A program made the position numbers and the translations under genes. Source: Ctena decussata (Eukaryota > Mollusca > Bivalvia > Lucinida > Lucinidae). Taken from it: DNA of 64,000 bases. The notes beneath the pieces were generated by a model. That model was not told where the DNA came from and made no database searches. It saw only the letters and a list, made by a program, of their open reading frames with translations. Positions 46,001 through 58,000 of this stretch are shown here, piece after piece. The stretch spans positions 54,491,454 to 54,555,453 of the forward strand of contig OZ022502.1 in the NCBI GenBank assembly GCA_963989385.1, given 5' to 3'. How positions within the stretch are numbered: position 1 is the first letter of the stretch; every line of letters starts with the position of its first letter.

Positions 46001-49000
46001 ATACTAAGGGGCATAACTCCGCAATAAAAACCTTCCAGGAAAAACTGAAAATACGTCTCAACTGTTTTCTTATGCTGCATTTATGGATAAAATTTGAAAC
46101 AAATCAGAGCAAATTTAATGTGTTGCGGACGGACGGACGGAAAGACGAACGGAAGGACAACGTCAAAACAGTATACCCCCCTAAAACACAGTTTGTGGGG
46201 TGGGGGGTATAATAAATAAATTCAGACTTCCATACGAACCGAACTACCAACTAATTGTGTGCACCGCAGCGGAGGGTGAGGGTGAAGGTTTGGGCCCAGT
46301 AAAACCGGTTTAAACCCCACAGTAGTTATTATTGACCGTCCCAAGGCGGTACTTTTGTTGCGGTTGCATTTGTTTTATGTTCGATGCAGTTTGGTTTGTT
46401 GTGTTCTCAGTTTAATCCTTCTATCATAAAATTAGAAAATAGGTAAAAATAATTGTTAAATGTTTTTCATATAATTTGCTTAGTCCGTTGTAACCCGTCT
46501 GTTGGTCTAAATTATTTAATTCAATAAAGATAGCTGAGTTGCCATCTATTTGGGAAAGAGCTGCTGACTCGGCTTATCACTTGTAATTTATTGTTTGTTG
46601 GGATGTCTTTGTCAATCTTTCCCTTTGATGTTGGGGATAGGGTTTGGGATCTGATTCAGTCAGTTCCTGAAGTGTAGTTACTCTTTAAATTTCCAATGAC
46701 ATCAAGAGAAAGAGTATTGTATATATACATAAAGAAAAGCCAAACAATCAGCACTTTTTTTCCCCAGCAAGGTGATTATAATGTCAGAAAGGAATTAAAC
46801 AGACAAACAGGACATAACATGAAAAGCCCTGTCTCCAGTGACCACAAAGCCATACAACCTCAGAACAAACGCTTTAGAACAGAGAAGCCCGGGTAGTTCA
46901 GTTGATTAAGCGCTGGCCTGCTGATTAAGCGGTCCCTAGTTCAAGACCCACATGATGCAAAAATCTTTCCAGCCGTAAACGGGGTCCCATTGCACAAGCC
47001 ATTCATTATCAACCACCCACTGTTTTGAATTGACTGAAATACTGTTAAAAAGAACGTAAAGTCGCAACACATGAGTGTAAATATTCACCCTAGATTCGTA
47101 TTTTGTTCAAAAAAATAAAAACAAACCCCATATAAATATATACTGTCCAGTTAGGCTATTGTGACAGTGACGTTACCGTTTATTTACTATTTTGGATTAT
47201 GCCTATTGTTCATTAAAGGGATGTTAGGTTTCCATATAAGCAATATATACATTATCTGAAATATTTATAGGCATATATAGTTGTGGCCTAGTGGTTAAGT
47301 AGAGGTACTAGTGTAGAAGTTTTGGTAAGGGAAACAAGATGGCACAGGTTGGAGTCTTGGGCTAGTGTTATTTTTTTGGTGCGTGTGTATTTGGAAATAT
47401 GGCGAACGGTTTTCAGTACATGATGGCTAAGGGTCCTAACTGCTTTGACCATTTGCCAAAATAAATGGATCAGTCAGTTTGATGATACATGTATATTAGA
47501 CAAAGCGAACAGAAGATGTTGAGTTAACAATAACAACATCGTATAAGTCAAGATTGAAATAAGATGCAGATAAAAGATTATAATGCAAGACTGGAGAACT
47601 GTAGGTATGAAATTATAAAGTTGCATAATACCAGATGAAAACATGAAAAAAAAAAATCATAATTTCGAACTAACCGGAATTTGAACCTGAAATCTTTTAT
47701 TTGCAAAGTCGCCACGATACCGCTACACTACATCACTTTACTTGATAGAAGACCGTTCGTTTACTTACTTATTTTAACTAGCTAAATATTTTTACTATAC
47801 ACTACGGTTTCACCCATCGCGAAATAATGGTTCAGTCTGTTTACATTCTGAGTATCCTAACTGGACAGTATACAACAAGAGCATGTGAGCAGTAGCTCAC
47901 GTATACCCCCGGCCGGCGCCAACGCCTAATAAAAACACATTTAATACAAAACTTTAAAGCAAATGCCAAATACCAGACTGACAATTGAACAATCTATAAC
48001 AAACCCAGCGACAGGCCTACTAATACCAAAACATTCTATGAAAAATTTGCAATAAGCAAACAAATATATAAATTTAACACAAAATTTCAACACAAATTTA
48101 CATAAACTTGTATGTCTGTGACTCTGACCTAGAGTCGGCAGCAGCATCCAGATGATGCTAACTAATCAGTTCCAACCTTTACTTGAACCTAATAACACAG
48201 CAATCTGAGAAGTCTTTGACACAAATTTTCACATTTATTACATTGGAGTGAGAGATGGAAAAAAGGAAAAAATGGAAAAAGGAGCCATAATCAATCCCAT
48301 CCTCTTGTTTTTCTTTACTTGTCCATTTTCAAGATGTATACACACTTTCTGACAGAAGCTGAGAAATCTGTGACAAAAATTAATTGGAGAGAATGAAATA
48401 ACTGGACAAACAAAAGGAATGATAAGCAGGAGGCAACTGATTCCCTCTTACACGATATAACTAGACTTACCCAATGTGTATACTTAACTTCAGAATTCTA
48501 GCTGCAATGGTTCCTGAGATATATTTGACACAAATTTAATTTAGAGAGAATGAAAAAAGGACAATCAATAGGAATGAGAAGTGGCAGGAAACTGATTCTC
48601 TATACACCTTTCCTATAATTCAGAGTCTGTTCGAGTTTTGTCCCTTGCAACGCCTGTGACGTCATCTATAGGATAGGCTATTGTTTTTCATTGTGTAACC
48701 AAATAAATGCCGGTTTTCCGTATATTCAAAACTAACATTCAACGGTTAAGATTAAGAAAACTTTGTTGTTCCAACTATATTTAGCTCTTTCTTTGTCGGA
48801 AAAATAAGCTTTATAATTTATAGCGTATGGGAATTTGACATAAAATTGAAAGATTTCCGACTAAAATTTCGGGCCAAAATTACCGTAATCAAGAGCATGT
48901 ATCACCAGTACAGCTTCAAAAACATAAGGAAAAGAAAGAAAATCACGGAAGATGTTCAGACTGTTATTACAAAAGATACAAAACGAACGATTAGCTGATT

Positions 49001-52000
49001 ATAAAGTAGACACACGCTAAAAATGACACCAAAGTGTGCTGACATGGAATTCGTTTGAATGTGTAATCACCGAATCGCGCGCATCGCCGAAATAAACAAA
49101 CACCTGTGATTGTGTATTACCTGGACACGTGTCACCTTTAAGAACACCCTACCGTGAAATGGAAACGATCAAATAAATAATACTGCAGATAAGTAAGAGC
49201 TGGAAAACCTCGGGTTCAAACGTACGGAAAACTGTCTGGATTCTGATGCTTTTAAATCAATGTGTCGCACAAGAAACCATAAATATCAGTGCTATAATCT
49301 GCCTGGTAATAATGTGTAGTTACTACCTGAATGCAGGGATGTTTTACCTGTCGGAAAAATGGAAAGAACTTTTCAGATTTACGAAACTTATTTATACGAA
49401 ATGTAGCTATATTGAACAAACGCGAATGTATTGCCGGGGTGTTAAAACACGGCGTCGATGAAAGGTGTCATGAAAATCATGAGCGACTTGTCGGGATTCT
49501 CAATATGATATTAAAATCAAAAAAAATATATATATAAATAAAAAATGTCACATGAGAACAGGGCAATTACACTTTAATTTGGTCTTTCAATGTATTTTTT
49601 GCAGCTCACATTACAAAACGTCTGCTTTATGCATGTTATGTGTGCTTGCAGTCGTACAGAATTATATGGGATGTTCCTATAGATGACGTCACAGTCTACT
49701 TGGGTAGATAACTCGTGCGCGACTTTATCGATTTATAGGAAAGGTGTATAGTCATACCCAACGTTTGTATCAAATTTCAAAATGCTAGTTTTAGTGGTTG
49801 CTGAGAAATTTTTGACAGAAATTTAATTGGGGAGATATTGGAGAGAAGGCAAAACTGGACAAACAAAGGGAATGGTATGCTGGAGCAGACTGCCTCTCTC
49901 TCTCTTACACGGTACAACTAGTCATACCCAACATTAGTACTAAAAATCAAAATCCTAGCTTTAGTGGTTCCTGAGAAATCTGTGACAATAATTCAATTGG
50001 AGAGAAAGAAAAACTGGACAAAGGGAATGATAAGCAGGAGGAAGTTGATGCTCTCTTACACGGTGCAACTAGTCATACCCAACATTTGTACTAAATTTCA
50101 AAATTCTAGCTTCAGTTTAGTAATTCCTGAGAAATCTGTGACAGAAATTTAATTGGAGAGAAAGAATAAATGGACAAACAAAGGCAATGATGAGAAGGAG
50201 GAGGTTGATACTATCTTACACGGTACAACTAGTCATACCCAAAGTTTGTACCAAATTTCATAATCCTAGCTGTAGTGGTACTTGAGAAATCTGTGACAGA
50301 AAGAAAAGTTTACACACAAACACACAAACATATAAACGGAAAAAGACAAAACTATATACATGTATCCCTATATACTTCGTATACCGGGGGTATAAATACT
50401 GATTTATATAAACACAGGCAACATATATACACCAATAAAACTGCAAAACAAAAGCATCATACACAGTATGAATGAACCATGTTTCATGGCTCTAGCCCTT
50501 ATAGTTTCTGAGAAAATGACCTAAACGCAAAAACTCGACAAAAACTTGCAAAGTCAGTCAACCGTAAAATGTAGGTCAAGACTCAAAATTGATGATGGCT
50601 TTGAGATCTACTCTTCCAGATGTATGCATGAACCAAGTTTCATGGCTCTAGGCCTTATGGTTTCTGAGAAAATGACCTAAACGCAAAAACTCGACAAAAA
50701 CTTGCAAAATCAGTCAACCGTAAAATGTAGGTCAAGACTCAATATTGATGATGGCTTTCAGATCTACTCTTCCAGATGTATGCATGAACCAAGTTTCATG
50801 GCTCTAGGTCTTATAGTTTCTGAGAAAATGACCTAAACGCAAAAACTTGACAAAAACTTGCGAAGTCAGTCAACCGTAAAATGTAGGTCAAGGCTCAATA
50901 TTGATGATGGCTTTGAAATCTACTCTTCCAGATGTATGCATGAACCAAGTTTCATGGCTCTAGGCCTTATAGTTTCTGAGAAAATGACCTAAACGCAAAT
51001 ACTCGACAAAAGTTTACGCCGACGACGCCGCCGCCGCCGACACCGGAAAAGCAATACCTAAGTCTCGCCTCTGCTTCGCAGGCGAGACAAGAACACTGGA
51101 ATCAGTGCCTAATACAGTGAGCAGTGAATACAACTAAAGTGGGCGGAGTTTATACTGAATTAACAAGCGCTTAAACTGTACTCTGGAATCAGATGACTTC
51201 AAAATATATAAAACTATTCAACTCGCACAGAGGGCCGCTGACAGTCAATAGGACAGCACATCAAATTAGATTTCTTCAAAGAAACAAAGTTTAAGTACAA
51301 CTTAAAATCGAACGTGTCAATGTTTTGGGTAAATCAGAATGATTTTTACACCTGCCTAAAAGACAACTTTGTCTTGTATGGTTGAAGAGTTTCGATGACC
51401 CGAAGTCGGAAGACTTTTCGTAGGCGGAGGTGAATAAACCATGAATGCTTCAAATGCGATTAACTAAATATCTAAGGTTAAAAACAAATACTCATACCTT
51501 TTGCTTTTTCCTCTAACGAGGAATGCGGAGATGATTTCGGAGAAGCAGCATCTTCATTCTTTGTTACTCTTTTGGAAGGAATTTTAGGATCAGACTTTGC
51601 ATGAGCTTTGTCCTCTGACTTTACGTGAGTGCCCTTTTGAACCTGTGGCTTCACCTCCATGCTTCTCTGAGTGCAATCTGCATTTCTATCTGACCCTTGA
51701 CCTTTTGCAGTTTTTCCTTGTGTTTGGCTACTAGAACTGTTTTGCCCTGAGCCTGCATTTGTTTGTGACTGACCAGTTGAGCTTCTTTGTGCTTGTTCAT
51801 CTGTGACTCTATTATTTTGCATCTGGGATCTTTCAGAGCTGTTCTGCGACTGTATTTCCATTTCAGATGAAGCACCAGATATTGTAACATTAGCCACTCC
51901 TTGCTCTAAATTGTCTGATCGTTCTTCAAGCATGAAAATTGTTTCCATGATTTTCTCGGCACTTATACCAGAACGACCTGCAGACAAAGTTACGTATTTG

Positions 52001-55000
52001 TATTTAATGATTGTAATTCGTAATAAAGTACAGCCCACTAGTTATCTCACGCAAGTCCCAGATAGAGACAGACCACCAACATAGGTACAAAATTAAAACT
52101 AGAAACGTGGTAACTAATGGGGCCCACCTTAATGAGATTGTTGATGGCATTTTAGCTAAAATGTCCCGAACCAGAAATAACAATAACAGCTTCCTATTAT
52201 CATGTTGTTCCTTCATATTTCATAAGTTGTTTAGAATTAAGCCTCTGGCAAAGATATGGGCAAAATACAAAATCATGACAATTAAAACAAAGGCAACAAC
52301 TTTTAATGCAGAAAACTGGAGCAACCATTCCTGCACTCTGCATATCTTCAGATCATCTGATGATGCTTTATATTTGTACCAAGTTTTGTGAAAATATCTT
52401 CAGAGGCTTTAAAGTTATTGACCAGATAAGCTCTCAATACCTAAAATTACAAAGGGATATAGTACTGCTAAAGATGAAGGTGCAGCTATTGTTATTTTTC
52501 TCTGCACATAGTTTGTTAATGCTTTATATTTGTTTCATGAAAATACATATCTGCAGACCATAAAGAAGCAGCCGGCAATGTTACAGATAGATTCATGGAC
52601 AAAATTGTAGAAGGATTTTCACATACACGGCATCAACAGTCAAGGTAGCTGGAGAAGGGAGCGGAACCGGAGAACCATGGGAAGCGGAATACCTTATCCC
52701 CTCGTTTTTTTTTGAAAATGGCGATGGACAAAAATGTTTCACCTACAATTCTTTCTTCTTCAATGCACTAATCGCCTTTTTTAATGGACGAAAGTAGTTT
52801 CTGTTAAGACAGATTAGTATTGCTCAAAACTTTTCAGAGCAAGAAGTCTAAGTCAGAAATACCTTATTTAACTAAAATTAGTAAAACTGAATTGTTTTGA
52901 TTTCTAAGCAGTGTGACACTAAGATAGAAATAAATGTTAAAGTGTATGAATGTATATTGTTGAATTATTGGATCCTGGCCAAATCTGAAACTGTTGTACC
53001 AGATGTTGGATAGGACAGAATTAGTTTGCTTACCCTCAGAACGTAATATAATGTCTATTGCTTTCTTGATGGTTCTCGGCTGATATCCGATTTCAAGCAC
53101 ACTCTGAGCAGGGTCTGTAAGCAGAATCTGATTACTGTCCTCATTTGGAGTAACCTGGCTCATATCAGCTGAAATTTAAGTAGTAAACATAGGAAAATTC
53201 AGTATGACCATAAGCATTGCAGCACTCTGCAAAGTTTTGAAGATTTATATCGGTAAAGATACTTCTAGTTGTGCGTACTTCATATGAAATGCACTATCAG
53301 ACAAGGGATCAAAATGTTTTACAGATGAAAAAAGCAGTGCAACACCAAATTTGCGAACAAATCTATATCTTGGATTAAAAGTCTAAACAAAGAGTATTTT
53401 TATAGTTCAAAGAAACAAATAATGTTATCGCACACAAAAGAACAATGAAAACTGAAATCTGCTTCTACATTGTTGGGTAAATCGATGTATTTTAAAGTCT
53501 TTTAACAATATTACAATTTTATCAGACAACGGAGCTGACAATGAGACTGCCAATGGCTCGATGTATGGATGGATGACTTGCGATTTAATTTGCTTTTCAA
53601 TAGTATTTCAGTCACATCAGGACAACGGGTGGGCGTTAATGAAAGGCTGTATGCAATGGAACTCCGTTTACGAATGAAAGGATTCCCGTCTCCAGCGGGC
53701 CTCGAAGCCGGGACCGCTAGATCAGCAGCCAGCACTTAACCTACTGAACTACCAGGGCTCCTACCAATGGTTCAAAATATATGCATTCCATCACCCGGAC
53801 TTTAGCTAAAACCCCGTGTCTGAAGATACCCCTGGGCAATTTTAGCTAAAGAAATGAAAAATAATACCACATACACGCCTGGTAAATGCGCAACTCCATT
53901 CCAACTTAAAAATAAAAACTAGACAATCACTAAAGGTGATGAATGCCCCCGCCATATGCCTCACTAGATGAGTAATGTGTTAAGATATATTTGTGTGAAG
54001 TTACATCAAAATCTGTCAATAAATATAGGTGCTAGAGAGATGACTAACTTTTTCTAAAAATAGCAACTGTGACCCTGACCTTGGAACTACAACCCTGTAT
54101 GGTTAACTTGTCCAAGATATTGTCATACTTAATATTTGTGTGAAGTTATATCAAAATCAGTTAATAAATAAAGGCGCTAGAACCATGACAAAGATTTACA
54201 TGTACCTATAATAGCATCTGTGACCTTGACATTGGACCTACATTGCTGAAACGTAAATTTGTCCCAGATATTGTCATGCTAAATATTTGTGTCAAGCTAT
54301 GCCAAAATCATTCCAGAGGGATGACAACTTATTTTCTAAAAATAGCAAATGTGATCTTGACCTTGACCCTAAAATTCTGGATCACGAACGTGTCCAAGAT
54401 ATTGTCACACTAAACATTTGGGTGAAGTTACATCAAAATTGTCAATGAATAAAGGGGCTAGAGGGATGATAAAGTTTTTTCTAAAAATAGCAACTGTGAC
54501 CTTGGACCTGCAGTGCTGAACAGAAATATAATCAAGATATTGTTATACTTAACATTTATGTGAAGTTACATGAAAATCGATCTATAAATAAAAGCGCTGG
54601 AGCGATGCCCTAGTTTTTCTAAAAAAAAAGCAACTGTGACCTTGATCCTACCAACCTGAAACGCGAACTTATTCCAGGTATTGTCATACCCAATAAAGTT
54701 ATGATCTTATACCAAAATCGGTTAATAAATGAGGCCCCTAGAGCGACGACAAAAGATGAGCTTCTATATAAGCTATGGAAATATGGTCAAAATATGTATG
54801 TACTCAAGGGGACATAATTCTGCAATAAAGACCTGACTTAAAGTTCTGTTTCCTTCATGCACATGTTCAATGCATGTCTGAACTGTGTTGCAAGTTTCAA
54901 ATCCCTACATCAAAAATACTATTGGAGGAGTTGCAGAGACAAGAACAGTACTACAAAGTGTGAAATATGGTCAAAATATGTATGTCATTCAAGGGGATGT

Positions 55001-58000
55001 AATTCTGCCATAATGAACTAGATCAAAGTTCTGTTTCCTTTATGCACATGTTCGATGCATGTCTGGTTTCAACTTCCTGCATTAAATTACTGTAGAAGGA
55101 GTGGTGGAGACACAAACAGTACTACAAATGTTAAATATGGTCAAAATATTTATGTTATTCAAGGGGACATAATTCTGCAATAAAGACCTTAATCAAAGTT
55201 CTGTTTCCTTTATGCACATGTTCAATGCATGTCTGACCTGTGTTGCAAGTTGTTTCAACTCCCTACATCAAATACTGTAGGGGGAATTGCGGAGACAAGA
55301 ACAGTACTCAAATGTGAAATATGGTCATAATATGTTTATTATTCAAGGGGACATAATTCTGCAATTAAGACCTTAATCAAAGTTCTGTTTCCTTTATGCA
55401 CATGTTCAATGCATGGCTGAACTGTGTTGCAAGTTTCAACTCCCTGCATCAAATACTGTAGGAGGAGTTGCGGAGACAAGAACAGTACTACAAAGTGTGA
55501 CGGACGGGCGGACGGACGTACGGACGGACAAGGGCAAAACTATATGCCCCTCCCCACTTTGTGGCGGGGGCATAAAAAATCAACCTTGCCATTAAACTGG
55601 TATGTACAAAAAACATATAAGTATGAAAATTCAGCCAAATTTATAAACAATAACTTTATGATGTTATCAGAGAGCTCCTGAAAGTGGCCTAGCCGAAATT
55701 TTTAGTAGTTTTGTGGTCACTCAACCACTTCTTTTTCCTCCATAGCAAGAATTTAAAACACATATAAATTGTACATAATTATGTATGAATCAAATAGCAC
55801 GTTTTCAGTAGCTTGAAATTTTGAGCTGACATGTGGGAATCGAACTGCGTGTTCACCAGCGAGACATATCCAGGAAATATGAGGGCAAGTCAATGACAAA
55901 CTAACCTAATTGATTTCTATGTGACCAACAGGCCTGGTTATACTGCAGAATTTAGGCATGTATCATATATCGGTTCTTAACCGCAGCCGGTGACAAGACG
56001 ACATGCTTTTAGTCTGAACTGGAGTCTGCAGGCTTAATGTTTTACCTGTTACAAAAGGGAAAGTAGGCAACAAAATCTCATATGACCGTCAATGCTAATA
56101 GCCCAATGGGTCCCAAAATCCCTTATGGCAATTAGAGCAACAGTAAGCAGTAGACTGTTGACCATTTCAGATCACAGAAAAATAATTTTCCATTACTGTA
56201 AGTCAGAAAACAAGGCTCAGAGTCATCGTTGGGTAGGACCTACAGTTCTCCGGGGCACAAAATTGCCGAGTTGCAAGGTGATGACCACTGTAATATTGAG
56301 TAAATACGTTTTTGTTTCAAAAAAAGGGGAGCGATATGCAATCTTACTTGACCAAGTGAGAATTTCAATCCCTGAACAATGGCATGGTACACTCTTTAAA
56401 GGAAGCTTTCTTCAGCAAGACATTGCAAACGAAAAATACTGCAAGTTTGCTACGGATACTGTATAGTAAATAGGTATGATCTAACACCATCGCTCGCACA
56501 TTTGCCTGATTTGATACCCAGTGACTAATATTTTCTACAGTTAAAAGATATCGACATCTATGAACGCCATATCTGGTTCGATGAAGCAGTCAGGGCAGCG
56601 GTAGAGGGATGCGTAAACACATTCTGCCCCAATTTCTTCAGTTCTGGGATGATGGCACTGAAACATCGTTGAGCAAAATATATCATGCTACATATAACCA
56701 GAGGGCCAATGGCCCTGTATCGCTCACCTGAGCACTGAGGTTATAGCAACAAAACACCATGCACAACAGCAATAAAAAGCACCATTTATGTGGAGGATAT
56801 ATCACAAATATTTATGAAAAAAAGCTTTATCCCCCCGTAATGGCTTCTCAGAAGAAGATCTTTGGCTGCAATGGCATCCAATCAAAATCAGGTATTTGGG
56901 AAATATTCATATGGCTGGTAGAGGACTACTCCAAAAACATTTCTGTAAAGCTTTTGTCAAAATATCTGCAGTAACACAGAAATAAATAGCAAATGTCCAC
57001 TTTCCCCATTATAAGTCTATGGAAACTTTAAGTTGCCATAGCAACGAATTCACACAGGCAATGATAACATAAAACATACTTTAGGTAGAGGCTAATGTTA
57101 TCAATATGTATGCTAAGTATCAGCTTCATCCCTCCCTCATGGCTTCATTTTTCCCATAATAAGTCAATGGAAACTATAAGTTGCCATAGCAACCAAAGTT
57201 TTATAGAGGCTAGTACTAAGATCCTTCCTGTGAAGTTTTAGCTCTATTGGTTGTATAGTTTCTGAGGAGATGATTTTTGAATATTTTTTTTCTATTTTTA
57301 ACCATTCGGTTGCCATGGCAACCAGCCAAATTGTGTAATTTACATGAATTTCATTCGGTTGATAGAGAACTACTCAAGGAACATTTCTGCAAAAGTTTTG
57401 TCAAAATATCTGCAGTGACATTGCAATAAATGCAAATTTTCAATTTTTCTCATACAAGTCAATGGAAACTTTAAGTTGCCATAGCAACCAAAGTTATGAA
57501 GCGATTTGGATAAAAAACAGTATTATTGGTTCCCCCTGCCCATAGATGCTATATATGAAATTTGGTTACAATGGGCCTTGTAGTTTCAGAGGAGATGTCG
57601 TTTGAAAATGTTGACGGACGGACGGACTGACGGACGGACGGACGGACTGACGGACGGACGGACGGACAGACGACGGACGACGGATGCCTGCCTATACTAT
57701 AAGCTCACCTGTGAGCCTTCGGCTCAGGTGAGCTAAAAATGGAGAGGCTGAATTCCACCGATAGTAAAATTGGCTGGCTACTGATTGAGTTGCACTCGTT
57801 AAACATGCCATCAACAGGATCATGTAATAAAGATTACCTGGTTGTCCGCTGGCAGTTGCTGGAATGAGGTCCTCAGGCTATAATTAAACAAAAAAGCATT
57901 GGAAGGCAAAATAGGAATGGCTGTAAAATGTAAATCAATGCTAAGAGAAAATGAGCAGTGATTCAGGTACACTTCGACCAATGTTAATACAAATCAAATA

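Larger units (their letters stand above)
41284..46214 (+). mobile_element. Hairpin-ended element, core in three pieces, with nested insertions
   Basis: Starts ACTAGAGGTGGCAGTAAGCA with hairpin GTAAGC-ATG-GCTTAC (41297-41311) and AATACCCCCGCC. Core phrases ACCAATATGTGTTCACATAC, GGAGGAGTTGCGATAACAAA and AAAATACTAAGGGGCATAAC occur at 41390-41830, 44080-44700 and 45750-46110. Ends with a GGAC tract (46125-46150) and a C/G-rich hairpin (46173-46208) then ATAATAAAT. Between the pieces lie SINEs, palindromes, a MITE and the 44706-45749 element. Whether 41284 and 46214 are ends of one copy or of two is uncertain. Confidence 0.65.

Noticed and set aside
49246..49537. Small membrane-like proteins (71 and 68 codons) inside the 1150-bp transposon
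   Set aside because: Overlapping frames without similarity, inside a non-autonomous element; no start context or conservation can be argued.
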